Shown one piece after another: positions 7,737 to 16,756 of a stretch of 64,000 nt of DNA; the stretch's first letter is position 1; the number at the start of each line of letters is the position of its first letter. Location: positions 100,440 to 164,439 of the forward strand of contig CAYXZD010000007.1 in NCBI GenBank assembly GCA_964469565.1, given 5' to 3'. The notes under the pieces are model-generated. The model ran no database searches and was not told the DNA's origin. It worked only from the letters and a program-made list of their open reading frames with translations. The position numbers were made by a program, and so were the translations under genes. The DNA is from GCA-2720975 sp964469565. Lineage in GTDB: Bacteria > Planctomycetota > UBA1135 > GCA-002686595.

Positions 7737-10700
7737 TTAGGCCTCGCCGCTGCCGGCGCCTTCACCCGAGCCTGTGGTTTCTTCCGCCCCCAATTCAGGG
7801 ACTGCCTCAGGGACCGCCTCAGGGACCGCCTCAGGGACTACCTCTGGAATCACCTCAGGAATCACCTCTGGCACAGACTCCGAACCGGACGAAACCTCTT
7901 GGTCCTTACCCTGGTTCTGCTTGGGCTGCTTGGTTTTTTTGGCCGGACTGGAGGCCACTTGAGATGAGTCGGTGGCCGGAGCCTCAGCGTCCTCGCCTTT
8001 GAAAAACGAAGCGAAGGGATTGTAGCTCGCGCCCTGTGATGAGTCGCGGTTGAGACGGTCAAGGTCTGCTCGCTCGTCCCGGGTCATGCGCTCGGGACGA
8101 CCGGCACGTCCGCCGCCCTTGCCACCCGAACCACCGGGGCCTCCCGAGCGACGAGGTTTCCCGCCCCCAAGCAATTGTCCACGACCGGGTGGGCCCTTTG
8201 GCTTGTCGCGATCATGGCGACCGCGCCCGCGCCCGCGGGAGTCCGATGAATCCCGACCGCCACCCGAAACTCGACCACCCCCTCGACGACCGCTTTGCTG
8301 ACTGCGTTCCTTGGCAGCCACCCCTTTTAGGGAGAGCCCGAGCTTTCGCCCAGATGCATCCTTAATACGTGCACGCACCACTTGCCCGATACTGACAAGC
8401 TCTCGCGCATCACGCACATAGCGATCCGAAATATCAGAGATGTGAATCATCGCGTCCGTAGAGAGCCCCACATCCACAAACGCTGCGAAACCGGTCACGC
8501 TCGTCACAATGCCATCAATAACCCGGCCTTCAGTCAGGCGCACGGGATCGGTATCAGGAGCGAGCAGCTCGGGCCGGTTCAAGGGCCGACGCGCATCACG
8601 GCCAGGATAGGTCAACTCACGCATCAAATCGCGCCAAGTTTCCTCATCGAGGTCCGTATCCGCACGGCGCAGGCCTTTGGTGATTCCCGGGCGGCCCAGG
8701 AGCTCGGCAGCGTTTCCGCCCCCGAGGATCTTATCGACCAGCGGGTATTGTTCAGGGTGTAGGCCCGTACGATCACGGCGATCCTCCGCACCGGGAATGC
8801 GCAAGAACGCTACAGCGTTGGTCCACTCAGCTTCGCTCAACAAACCGTCTTCCCGGAGTGACTCCCGAGAAGTGAAGGGGGTGCCCGCTCGCCGCTCGAT
8901 GATCTTCTTGGCCAGCCCTTCATTGAGGCCTGGAACGCGCGCTAGGAGGGCCAGCGAAGCCGTATTCACATCACAGCCCACGTAAGCAACGCATGCGGCA
9001 AGCGTTTCATCCAGAACGCGCCTCGCATTGGCCTTGCTCACCTGACCGAGTTCATACCCAAGGCCTAAATGACGAGCATCCACCTTGATGAACTCAGCCA
9101 TGGGGTCCTGGAGGCGACGGGCCAAACTGACCGCCGCGCGTTGAGGCACTGTACAGTCCGACAACTCAGTACGGGCGAGACTGGAGCTCGCATAGCTCGA
9201 CAACCCTCCCTCATTGACGACCGTCACCGGAACGTCCAAGCCAATAGCAGCGAGGGCGGCACGGAACTTCGGAACATTGGCCCGGTGGCTCTTGCCGTGG
9301 GCAAAAGATACAGCACTGATCTCATGCTCGGTTAGCGGCCCTGTGAGCTCCGCTCCTAAGGCTGCCGCGTCTTTTTCGCCCACCTCAACCATTGCGTGAG
9401 CGCGCACAGCACCATCCGCACCCACAAGGGCGAGGTTCCAATCTCCCTTTGGGCTGACATCGACACCACAGACTGGCCGCATTCCAAGGAACGGGGTCAG
9501 CATCACCTGGCGCAGGTGATTCCCGAGGAAGCGCAAAGCCTCCGCATCACCTCGCTCCTTGAGCTCGAGCCGCACATCTTCCTCCACAGCAGGTAACAGA
9601 CGCGTCTTGAGTGCTTGCAAACACAGTGCATCAAGAAGTGCATCAAACGAGGGGTGTGTGTACCGCCCGAGTGCCCTCCGGAGTTTCGGCAGAGCCACAA
9701 CGGGATCGAGTTCCAATACGGTGGTCAGAACGCGTTCTTTTTGCGCCTGACGCAGGGCCAACAAGCGGCCACCTTGAAGCTGAGAGATTGGCTGACTGAG
9801 TTTCTGCAGCGGCTTGTGCCGGCCAGCTTTGGCTGCAGGAACAAGCAACTTCACGCTCAGCTTGCCCTGCTTCAGGAGCATCTTGCGAATTGTGGTGCGC
9901 AGGTGGCTGCTTCGACCCAGGCGATCGGACAGAATCCGAAGGGCACCTGCAAGCGCTTCCTGCTCTGTATGCACCCCCCTATCTGGAATCACAAAGGGCT
10001 CACACGCAGCGATGAGCTCAGGTGTGATCACCACATCGCCCTCAATGCCAGCGAGATGAGTCGTAGGCCCCTGACCCTCCGTTGGTGTCGGATTCTCGGC
10101 GTCCGAATGCCGGGCTGAGGTTGCGGCGGTAGAACCTGCGACAGGCTCGGCGGTGGGCTCGGCGGTGGGCTCGGTTACATCGGGGGCAGACTCAGGGACG
10201 GGCTGCTCCTGCTCAGCTGCGTCCGTGTCTACAGGTGCGGGATCAACATCAATCTCCTCAACGCTCCCGCTAACTTCCTTTTGCGCGTCGTCTTGATCAT
10301 CGGACCCAACGGATCCCGCACCAGGGGCCTCTTCACCAGCGCCGGGTGCAGCATCAGGGCCTGCATCAGGGCCNNNNNNNNNNNNNNNNNNNNNNNNNNN
10401 NNNNNNNNNNNNNNNNNNNNNNNNNNNNNNNNNNNNNNNNNNNNNNNNNNNNNNNNNNNNNNNNNNNNNNNNNGCATCAGGGCCTGCATCAGGCGTTGAC
10501 CTCTGTTCCTTCGGCACGGATTCGATCAACTTGTCTGCGAGACTGCCAAGCCCCCGATCAAGAGCTAATTGCACCTCGGGTTCAGGGCGTCGATGGGGAA
10601 CGAACAGGTCCTCAAGTTCAAATCGCTGAGTGCAGGTACGAATGGCCTCCAGCGTTTTCTCATGGGTGACGCCCGCCTGTTCCACACCACGCACGATAGT

Positions 10701-10961
10701 TGCACGTCGACGGTCCAGTTCAAGCAACTCGTCGCGCCGTCGAACAAGACGACAGATGACGGTCGATGTAAGTCCACCGGTCGTGCCACGGCGAAAGCGG
10801 CCAATGAATGGGGCTGCGAGCCCAGCGTCCACCATTTCAAGGGTGGCCTGGACCATTGGAGCTTGAATCGAAAACTCTTTGCCAAGAGTCTGCAGAATGA
10901 GAGTGTCAGTCACGGGATTACTCAGTGTGAGTCTGTCAACACGCACCCGGTCGCAGGACAT
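7737..10961 (-). CDS. tex: Tex-family S1 RNA-binding transcription accessory protein (contains sequence gap)
   Basis: Tex-type nucleic-acid-binding protein of the Spt6-like family. The N-terminal domain has the family signature PFIGRFRRGTTGGL near residue 52. A YqgF/RNase-H-like domain (about 490-620, RPVCGVDVSPKGDWNLAL), a double helix-hairpin-helix (about 655-735, LARVPGLNEGLAKKII) and an S1 domain (about 812-880) follow. Typical Tex is about 770 residues; this is at least 1074. An acidic Pro/Asp/Ala/Gly-rich insertion (about 150-305) interrupts the N-terminal half and contains the 100-N gap, so its true length is unknown. The C-terminal tail has a Gly/Arg-rich section and then an acidic Pro-Glu-Val repeat. 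The tail may add RNA binding; that is inference. Confidence 0.93.
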   Translation of the reverse strand: MSCDRVRVDRLTLSNPVTDTLILQTLGKEFSIQAPMVQATLEMVDAGLAAPFIGRFRRGTTGGLTSTVICRLVRRRDELLELDRRRATIVRGVEQAGVTHEKTLEAIRTCTQRFELEDLFVPHRRPEPEVQLALDRGLGSLADKLIESVPKEQRSTPDAGPDXXXXXXXXXXXXXXXXXXXXXXXXXXXXXXXXXXGPDAGPDAAPGAGEEAPGAGSVGSDDQDDAQKEVSGSVEEIDVDPAPVDTDAAEQEQPVPESAPDVTEPTAEPTAEPVAGSTAATSARHSDAENPTPTEGQGPTTHLAGIEGDVVITPELIAACEPFVIPDRGVHTEQEALAGALRILSDRLGRSSHLRTTIRKMLLKQGKLSVKLLVPAAKAGRHKPLQKLSQPISQLQGGRLLALRQAQKERVLTTVLELDPVVALPKLRRALGRYTHPSFDALLDALCLQALKTRLLPAVEEDVRLELKERGDAEALRFLGNHLRQVMLTPFLGMRPVCGVDVSPKGDWNLALVGADGAVRAHAMVEVGEKDAAALGAELTGPLTEHEISAVSFAHGKSHRANVPKFRAALAAIGLDVPVTVVNEGGLSSYASSSLARTELSDCTVPQRAAVSLARRLQDPMAEFIKVDARHLGLGYELGQVSKANARRVLDETLAACVAYVGCDVNTASLALLARVPGLNEGLAKKIIERRAGTPFTSRESLREDGLLSEAEWTNAVAFLRIPGAEDRRDRTGLHPEQYPLVDKILGGGNAAELLGRPGITKGLRRADTDLDEETWRDLMRELTYPGRDARRPLNRPELLAPDTDPVRLTEGRVIDGIVTSVTGFAAFVDVGLSTDAMIHISDISDRYVRDARELVSIGQVVRARIKDASGRKLGLSLKGVAAKERSQQSGRRGGGRVSGGGRDSSDSRGRGRGRHDRDKPKGPPGRGQLLGGGKPRRSGGPGGSGGKGGGRAGRPERMTRDERADLDRLNRDSSQGASYNPFASFFKGEDAEAPATDSSQVASSPAKKTKQPKQNQGKDQEVSSGSESVPEVIPEVIPEVVPEAVPEAVPEAVPELGAEETTGSGEGAGSGEA
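7796..7867 (-). repeat. 12-bp tandem repeat at the 3' end of tex
   Basis: Six 12-bp units on the plus strand: CAGGGACTGCCT, two CAGGGACCGCCT, CAGGGACTACCT, CTGGAATCACCT and CAGGAATCACCT. Read on the minus strand they encode the EVIP/EAVP repeat close to the C terminus of Tex. Confidence 0.92.
10144..10173 (-). repeat. Short 12-bp repeat in the acidic insertion of tex
   Basis: Two perfect copies of GGCTCGGCGGTG and half of a third. They encode the EPTA repeat on the minus strand. Confidence 0.8.
10351..10497 (-). repeat. 12-bp repeat interrupted by the assembly gap
   Basis: Units of GCATCAGGGCCT lie on both sides of the N run (10351-10373 and 10474-10497), encoding Ala-Gly-Pro-Asp repeats on the minus strand. 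The array most likely runs through the gap and caused the assembly break, so copy number is unknown. Confidence 0.85.
10374..10473. other. Assembly gap of 100 N
   Basis: Exactly 100 unknown bases, a conventional scaffold placeholder. It lies in the repetitive acidic insertion of tex. The frame is open on both sides when 100 bases are assumed, but the real length may differ. Confidence 0.99.
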
Positions 10962-11037
10962 CCTGCGAAGGGGGGCGCACTAGGGTACATGGAGCGAAGG
11001 AGATTGGGGGAGAAAAGCAGATTAGGGCGGGGTAGTG

Positions 11038-11616
11038 CTAGCCGATTCCAACCGCGCTGGCCAATGCTTGACCAAAGCGCATGCCAGCGCTCTCGTCAAA
11101 GGCCGTGATTGTATTGTCTGCAGCTTCAACCTGGCGTCCCGTGTAGCGGGCACCGCACGCTTTAGCAGCATCAGCGCAACCGGACCCCGTCACCCTCTTA
11201 CCCTTCAAGACGCCAGCCGCACACAGGACTTCTAGACCATTGCCCCAGGCTGCGACGAGCTTGTCCGCGCCGGCGGCATCGCGCACAAGACGCAGCAACG
11301 CCTCATCCACCGCAAGAGGGTGCTGGCCATCACAACCCGCCACCAGAATGCCAACGAAGTCTCTCATGTCAGCATCTGCGAGTGAGCCATCGACTGTGAA
11401 CTCATCCTGCAAGCGCCCCTTGACAATCTCTGCCGTGGAAACAGTCTGAGTTCCGACGTGGATCACGTGAAGGGATGAACGCGCGTAGCGCAGAATCTGG
11501 TCGCCGAATCCATCTTCAGGCAACACCACCATCACTCGCGAGTCCTGGTGCTGAATCACCAGTCCGTCGGCGTCCAACTGCTCGCCTGCTTCCTGCTCTG
11601 TCTTATTCTCTGCCAT
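11038..11616 (-). CDS. DJ-1/PfpI-like protein lacking the catalytic cysteine
   Basis: 192 residues with a DJ-1/PfpI (class I glutamine-amidotransferase-like) layout. The nucleophile-elbow region aligns as VAAWGNGLEVLCAAGVLKGK near residues 121-140, followed by KRVTGSGCADAA and DNTITAFDESAGMRFGQAL, which matches the family C terminus. In active members the elbow reads roughly AxCHG; here the positions are W124-G125-N126-G127, so cysteine and histidine are replaced and classical glyoxalase, deglycase or protease chemistry is unlikely. An N-terminal charged extension of about 25 residues precedes the fold. It sits upstream of tex on the same strand, 76 bases away, and could be co-transcribed. 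Confidence 0.75.
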   Translation of the reverse strand: MAENKTEQEAGEQLDADGLVIQHQDSRVMVVLPEDGFGDQILRYARSSLHVIHVGTQTVSTAEIVKGRLQDEFTVDGSLADADMRDFVGILVAGCDGQHPLAVDEALLRLVRDAAGADKLVAAWGNGLEVLCAAGVLKGKRVTGSGCADAAKACGARYTGRQVEAADNTITAFDESAGMRFGQALASAVGIG

Positions 11617-11717
11617 AGTGAGTCAGATTGTCCCGCTCAATGGCTATTCGTCAAGCGCAAGCGGCAATCAAGACCCCACAAACCACCAGCCCAATGGGTT
11701 CAGGCAGGCTTTAGAGC

Positions 11718-12752
11718 TTAAGCCGGCAACTCGAACAACGAGATCCGCGTTTCCTCAGCCAAGAGCCCTGCGCCAGAGACCACATTCCAGCTGATCTTCA
11801 TGTCCAATCCAGGAATGGTCCAATCCCCCAGAGGCCTTCCAGAAAGTGCATCAAAGGCCTCTAGAAACGCTCCACGCTCCACATACAGCTTGCCCCCATC
11901 GGCCGCGACGCTCACATCAGGCATGTCTTCAACGGGGGCCGTCTCCAAGACCTTGAACCAGAGTGGTCTTGGATGACTCGCACCCTCGGGGCGAAAGGCT
12001 AGCAGTGAGAGCGTATCTCGGATTCCGCCACCGGGGTGTTCCCCGAGTGCGACCGCATACTCTCCCATGCGCTCGACACCGAGTACACCTTCAACCTGCT
12101 CGGTGAACAGAATCACCATACCATCCGTGGCGCTCAGTCCATGGATCATAGGCAGACTCGGCGCAACCAACTGACCCTCGAACGAACCGGTGAGGGCATT
12201 GAGAATCAGAACACCCTGCTTGGGGTCATCGTCCCCGGCAATCACACTGTAGGCCACGTAGAGCTTATCCCCAAGGCGTGCAATGTCGTGGTAGCGCTCA
12301 CCTTCGCGGGCATACTCCCAATTCTCGGTCAGAGCGAGAGAATCTAAAGCAAAGACCCTCTGCGCCACGGTGCAGTGACATACATCGCGCGCAACCAATG
12401 ACTGATCGAACGATGGGATTTCACCCACGGCAAGTAATTCGCCGTCCTCAAGGGACATACGCACCATGCGGTGACCGTGGGCACTTGGCCCCAGGACAAG
12501 CGCCTGACCCAGTGCCCCAAAGCCTGCGCCGAAGCCCCGCCCGTAGCCGACCTCGCAGGGTGCCATCCAAAGCACCTCGCCTGTGTTGCGATCGAGAGCA
12601 CCGAGTTTTCCAGGAATCACATCATCTACCCATTTGTCGCCGGGCGGGGGATCAAACCCGTGGACCAGAATCGGTCCCTCATGTGTGCACGCAATGCCGC
12701 TGACTTCGGAATCAAGTTCGCGGCTCCAACGACGTCGAGCAGTACTAGTCAT
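11718..12752 (-). CDS. PQQ-like beta-propeller repeat protein, cytoplasmic
   Basis: 344 residues of repeated beta-strand-like units such as KLGALDRNTGEVLWMAP, KLYVAYSV, GVLILNALTGSFEG and KLYVERGAFLEAFDALSG. This AxDxxTGxxxW-like pattern is typical of PQQ/YVTN-type propellers. There is no signal peptide or membrane segment, so it is predicted to be cytosolic, unlike the many secreted propellers. No catalytic or cofactor-binding residues can be assigned. It lies on the minus strand downstream of fusA, separated from it by the fusA terminator. Function unknown; a binding or scaffold role is inferred only from the fold. Confidence 0.7.
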   Translation of the reverse strand: MTSTARRRWSRELDSEVSGIACTHEGPILVHGFDPPPGDKWVDDVIPGKLGALDRNTGEVLWMAPCEVGYGRGFGAGFGALGQALVLGPSAHGHRMVRMSLEDGELLAVGEIPSFDQSLVARDVCHCTVAQRVFALDSLALTENWEYAREGERYHDIARLGDKLYVAYSVIAGDDDPKQGVLILNALTGSFEGQLVAPSLPMIHGLSATDGMVILFTEQVEGVLGVERMGEYAVALGEHPGGGIRDTLSLLAFRPEGASHPRPLWFKVLETAPVEDMPDVSVAADGGKLYVERGAFLEAFDALSGRPLGDWTIPGLDMKISWNVVSGAGLLAEETRISLFELPA

Positions 12753-12800
12753 GCTCCCAGTCTAACCTAGGCGGGTATTGGTTTTCTCGCTTGCGCTCCC

Positions 12801-12844
12801 TAGAAAACAAAACGGCCTGCGCCCTCCGTGGAAGGGCGCAGGCC
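12801..12844 (-). terminator. Rho-independent terminator of fusA
   Basis: A perfect 12-bp stem, GGCCTGCGCCCT pairing with AGGGCGCAGGCC (12814-12844) around a 7-base loop. On the minus strand it is followed by a T-rich tail, GTTTTGTTTTC. It begins about 50 bases past the fusA stop codon. Confidence 0.92.
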
Positions 12845-12893
12845 ATTCGAGCCGCCGAGTCACAGGACTCGCGGATGGAGCAGGATGCTCAGA

Positions 12894-15008
12894 CTAGGCT
12901 TGGTTCTCCATCATCTTTTCTGCAATCCCGCGAGGCACGTCGCGATACTCCGCCAACTCCATGGAATACTGACCGCGGCCTTGGGTCGCTCCACGTAGGG
13001 CAGATGAATAGGCGAACATCTCCGCAATGGGAACCATGGCACGCACGATGCGCAGGTCACCCTGTGAGTCGACCTCGCTGACCTCACCCCGGCGCGAGTT
13101 GAGGTCACCCACGACGGCGCCGAGATACTCCTCAGGCACGTTCACCTCAACCTTCATGAATGGTTCAAGCAATACAGTGTTGTTCTCCGAAGCCTGGCGG
13201 AATGCCAAGACACCAGCAGCCTTGAAAGCCATCTCACTGGAGTCCACATCGTGGGATTTACCGTCCACGAGCAATGCACGGCAGTCAACAAAGGGGATGC
13301 CCTCACGTCCTCCAGCCTTGAAGAATTCCTCGAGGCCTGCCCCCACGCTGGGGATGTACTCACGCGGCACGTTGCCACCCTTGATCTTGTCCACAAACTC
13401 AAAGCCACCGCCCTCGATACCGGCGCTGGTTTCGAATTCAACCTTGGCCACGGCGTATTGGCCTGACCCCCCGGACTGACGGATGTACCGGGCTTCGGTT
13501 GTGACGTTCTTCTTGAGCCGCTGCTTGAAGGCCACCTTCGGACGACCCGTTTGCACTCCGCAGTTGTAGTCGCGTTCGATGCGGTTGATGACCACCTCAA
13601 GGTGCAACTCACCCATTCCCGAAATGACCAGCTGGCCGGTTTCTTCGTTGGTCTGGGCTCGGAAAGTCGGGTCTTCTCGCATCATGCGGCCGATGATCTC
13701 TGAGAGCTTGTCGCGATCCTTACTCTCCTTGGGTTCGACGGACATGGAGATCACCGAGTCGGGGAACGACATCTTCACCAGGGTAATCGGGTTGTCTGGA
13801 TCACACAGAGTGTCGCCGGTCACCGTGTTTTTCAAACCGATCACAGCAGCGATGTCACCTGCGGGTACAGCGTCACAAGCTTCACGCTTATTGGCGTGCA
13901 TTCGCACGAGTCGGCCCACGCGCTCGTACTTACCGGTGCGAGGGTTGAGGAGTTTAGCCCCCTTCTCAAGGATGCCCGAGTACACGCGTACGAACGTCAA
14001 GTCGCCCGTGGGCTCTGCAACCGTCTTGAACGCCATGGCGCTCACTGGCGTATCCGTAGTGGCAGCACGGACGATGACTTCGTCCGTATAGGGATCAGAC
14101 CCTTCCAAGTCAGCGATTTCCGCCGGGGAGGGCAAGAGATCGATGACCGCATCGAGAGCGAATCGCACACCCTTATTCTTGAGAGCCGAGCCAGCCAAAA
14201 CGGGTGTCATTGAAAGGTCGAAAGTTGCTTTACGCAGGGCGCGCATCAACATTTCCTCGGGGATATCGCAGTCCTCGACGAACAGGTCCAACAGCTCTTC
14301 GTCGTTTTCGGCAGCGGCCTCTAGCAAGTCGTGGCGATAGGTGTTTGCCGCATCGAGGTGTTCCTCAGGGATCTCCTGCTCATAGTAGTCGCGGCCGTCG
14401 CCTTCCTCTACCCAGGTGACATACTTCATGCGGATCAGATCCACGAACCCCTCGTAGTCCTTTTCCGCCCCGATGGGCATCTGCAGGGGGACGGGATTCG
14501 CGCCCAACCGGTCGCGAATCGTGCCCACTGCAAAATCAAAATTTGCACCAATCTTGTCCATCTTGTTGATGAAGCAAATGCGTGGCACCTTGTACCGATC
14601 CGCTTGGCGCCACACCGTTTCCGACTGAGCCTCCACACCATTCTTGGCGTCGAATACGGCGATGGCTCCGTCCAGCACTCGCAACGATCGCTCGACCTCT
14701 GCCGTAAAGTCAACGTGTCCGGGAGTGTCGATGATGTTGATCTGATAGCCGTTCCACTCTGCCGTCGTTGCGGCCGATTGGATCGTAATGCCTCGCTTCT
14801 GCTCCTCCTCAAGGAAGTCCATGGTGGCGGCACCGTCGTGCACCTCACCCATGCGGTGCAACTTTTGAGCGAGATAGAGCACACGCTCGGTCACCGTAGT
14901 CTTGCCCGCATCGATATGGGCCATAATCCCGATGTTGCGTCGGAATAGGGGATTGCCTTGCTTCACTTTCTGCAGGCGCGGAGATTCGCTCTTGAGGACG
15001 GCCGTCAT
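12894..15008 (-). CDS. fusA: Elongation factor G
   Basis: Ribosomal translocase GTPase of 704 residues, normal for EF-G. The G domain has NIGIMAHIDAGKTT (P-loop), the switch I region EQKRGITIQSAATT, DTPGHVDF with the catalytic histidine, and NKMDKIGA. Domains II to V follow, including GMGELHLEV of domain III and EPFMKVEVNVPEEYLG of domain V. It ends in its own terminator and is not linked here to rpsL, rpsG or tuf, so it is a stand-alone copy. No strong Shine-Dalgarno precedes the ATG. Whether it is the only or a secondary EF-G cannot be told from this window. Confidence 0.97.
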   Translation of the reverse strand: MTAVLKSESPRLQKVKQGNPLFRRNIGIMAHIDAGKTTVTERVLYLAQKLHRMGEVHDGAATMDFLEEEQKRGITIQSAATTAEWNGYQINIIDTPGHVDFTAEVERSLRVLDGAIAVFDAKNGVEAQSETVWRQADRYKVPRICFINKMDKIGANFDFAVGTIRDRLGANPVPLQMPIGAEKDYEGFVDLIRMKYVTWVEEGDGRDYYEQEIPEEHLDAANTYRHDLLEAAAENDEELLDLFVEDCDIPEEMLMRALRKATFDLSMTPVLAGSALKNKGVRFALDAVIDLLPSPAEIADLEGSDPYTDEVIVRAATTDTPVSAMAFKTVAEPTGDLTFVRVYSGILEKGAKLLNPRTGKYERVGRLVRMHANKREACDAVPAGDIAAVIGLKNTVTGDTLCDPDNPITLVKMSFPDSVISMSVEPKESKDRDKLSEIIGRMMREDPTFRAQTNEETGQLVISGMGELHLEVVINRIERDYNCGVQTGRPKVAFKQRLKKNVTTEARYIRQSGGSGQYAVAKVEFETSAGIEGGGFEFVDKIKGGNVPREYIPSVGAGLEEFFKAGGREGIPFVDCRALLVDGKSHDVDSSEMAFKAAGVLAFRQASENNTVLLEPFMKVEVNVPEEYLGAVVGDLNSRRGEVSEVDSQGDLRIVRAMVPIAEMFAYSSALRGATQGRGQYSMELAEYRDVPRGIAEKMMENQA

Positions 15009-15101
15009 GGTGACTGAAATGGGTTGGTCCGGCGATGCCGGAGGGGCCCGTCAGGGCCCGATCGAAGGGGGTCTGGGTATGGGGCAGGGGACTGTTTGGG
15101 G

Positions 15102-15131
15102 TATAACTTCCCCACAGAACCGATTCCGCAA
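15102..15131 (-). promoter_or_regulatory. Possible sigma-70-type promoter of fusA
   Basis: On the minus strand TTGCGG (15126-15131) lies 18 bases upstream of GTTATA (15102-15107), about 95 bases ahead of the fusA start. The match to consensus is partial. Confidence 0.25.
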
Positions 15132-15140
15132 CCTTGAGAA

Positions 15141-15164
15141 TTCCAAGTCCAATCGGATTTGGAA
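15141..15164. promoter_or_regulatory. Inverted repeat upstream of fusA
   Basis: TTCCAAGTCC AATC GGATTTGGAA: ten-base arms with one mismatch and a four-base spacer, directly upstream of the possible fusA promoter. The absence of a T tract argues against a terminator; an operator or RNA hairpin is possible. Confidence 0.4.
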
Positions 15165-15285
15165 GGCGAATAGGCTAGCGATCCGGAGCGGAGAGTCAAC
15201 CCGGCCCAGCCCAAGGGCGCATTCTCCGTGCCCCGCCAGCCTCCATGCACCACTCTGAGATGAGCTAGGCAGGCCCTAGGGGCTC

Positions 15286-16464
15286 TCAGGGCCTGTTTCG
15301 GCCGTGTTGTTCGTGAGCCGCCACAAACTCCCCGCTGCAGAATGCGGCCATCAAGGACAAGTCGCCTGCAAGAACCGTGGCAGCCAGGATCTGAGCGAAT
15401 CGGCCCACGCGGCCCGCGCCCAAACAACCCATCACAGTCAGGCACTCAGCTGCGGTTCCCTGCCCCGTCCCGCCACCCACTGTCCCAATCAGCAAACTTG
15501 GGAGGCTGACCGACGCGTACAGATCCCCGCTTGCCGTGAGATCGAGGTCCAAGAAACCCGTCGAGCACTCACCCACATAGGCTGCATCTTGGCCACAGGC
15601 CACGAAAACAGCAGCCAACCCATTGGCCACTTGCACGAGCCAATTGTGGGTCCCCATGTGGGCGAATCCGAGGGCGTAACTGCGCGAGATCGCCACGAGG
15701 TCCTCTGGACATACGCGCGCTTTCTCTGCGAGAAGGCCGCGCGAAATCACCACTTCCGCCTGGGCACTGCGACCGCGCCCCTGGTACAAACCAGAACTGC
15801 TCGCTCGTTTCTCCAAGTCCTCTCCATGGACTTGAACCCGCAGACCCCTGGTGTCCTTGGCCAAGTGGGTCGCAATCAACTCGGTGGCGCGCGCCGCCAT
15901 ATTGATCCCAATCGCATCTTGAGTTCCAAAGACTAGACGCAGGATTAGGCGACGCCCAATCACCTGGGGGTCAAGGGACACAAGAGATCCATGGGAGGTG
16001 ATGCCGCTAACCTCTTGGGAATACTCCACAAAGTGGTCGCTCGCCCACAGCGCCGCCTCACGCGCAGCCAGGCCAGATTCGTATTCGATGATCGGATGCT
16101 GCGAGAGACCCTGATCTTGAACCCACGTATGCGCCCCACCGCTCTGCGCCAACCAACCCATGCCCCGCGAGTAGGAGGCCACAAGCGCACCCTCAGTCGT
16201 GGCCATGGGAACATACACCTCCTGCTTGGGCTCATCCGGAGCCCCAAAAAGAAGCGGCCCCGCGATGCCCACCGGCACCTGGGCGAACCCAATCATGTTC
16301 TCGATGTTTCCGCGCGCCTCCTCAGACGGCACCGGCTGCCCTGCGAGGTACGGCAATTGCATGCCGGCCTCATCAACGCACAGCGCTCGCCGGACCGCGA
16401 GGGCCGACGAAGCATGGTCATCTACTCGATCACGCTGAATCTTGGGCAGGGCCGAATCACTCAT
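15286..16464 (-). CDS. Hydroxymethylglutaryl-CoA reductase, class I type
   Basis: Reduces HMG-CoA to mevalonate with NAD(P)H. Family motifs: ENMIGFAQVPVGIAGPL, ATTEGALVAS (catalytic Glu91), the DAIGINM nucleotide-binding segment, Lys219 in GEDLEKRAS, Asp293 in CGQDAAYVGE, GTVGGGTGQGT and the terminal His384 in EFVAAHEQHGRNR. The GTVGGGT motif and overall length (392 residues) fit a soluble class I enzyme. The frame stays open upstream to 16581, but ATG 16464 (MSDSALPKIQ) avoids an unrelated arginine-rich leader. No other mevalonate-pathway gene is in the window. Confidence 0.93.
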   Translation of the reverse strand: MSDSALPKIQRDRVDDHASSALAVRRALCVDEAGMQLPYLAGQPVPSEEARGNIENMIGFAQVPVGIAGPLLFGAPDEPKQEVYVPMATTEGALVASYSRGMGWLAQSGGAHTWVQDQGLSQHPIIEYESGLAAREAALWASDHFVEYSQEVSGITSHGSLVSLDPQVIGRRLILRLVFGTQDAIGINMAARATELIATHLAKDTRGLRVQVHGEDLEKRASSSGLYQGRGRSAQAEVVISRGLLAEKARVCPEDLVAISRSYALGFAHMGTHNWLVQVANGLAAVFVACGQDAAYVGECSTGFLDLDLTASGDLYASVSLPSLLIGTVGGGTGQGTAAECLTVMGCLGAGRVGRFAQILAATVLAGDLSLMAAFCSGEFVAAHEQHGRNRP

Positions 16465-16756
16465 GGAACGCAGCCTCGTTGTTCGGCCCAGCCTGCGCAA
16501 GCCCCAAGCCCCCAGCCGCACGAGGCCCCGACGCCGCATCGCATCATGCACACCCGCTGAATCAGCCAAGCCCCCCCTCACCCCTGCCCGAGCGACCCCG
16601 TGCCAACCCTAGCCCCGCCCCCCGCGGCCCTAACCTCTAGGCTCTCGTCCCCAGCCACCCGAATGATGTAGCATCCCCCCGCCGTCCCACTTAGGGTCCC
16701 CACATTCGCCGTACACCACGTCCGAGCTCACCGCCCACCCCTGCTCTCCTCCTACC
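16465..16756. other. Divergent intergenic region between HMGR and SPFH genes
   Basis: C-rich spacer between two divergently transcribed genes. An arginine/proline-rich open frame continues upstream of HMGR but looks non-coding. No convincing promoter or hairpin seen. Confidence 0.4.
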
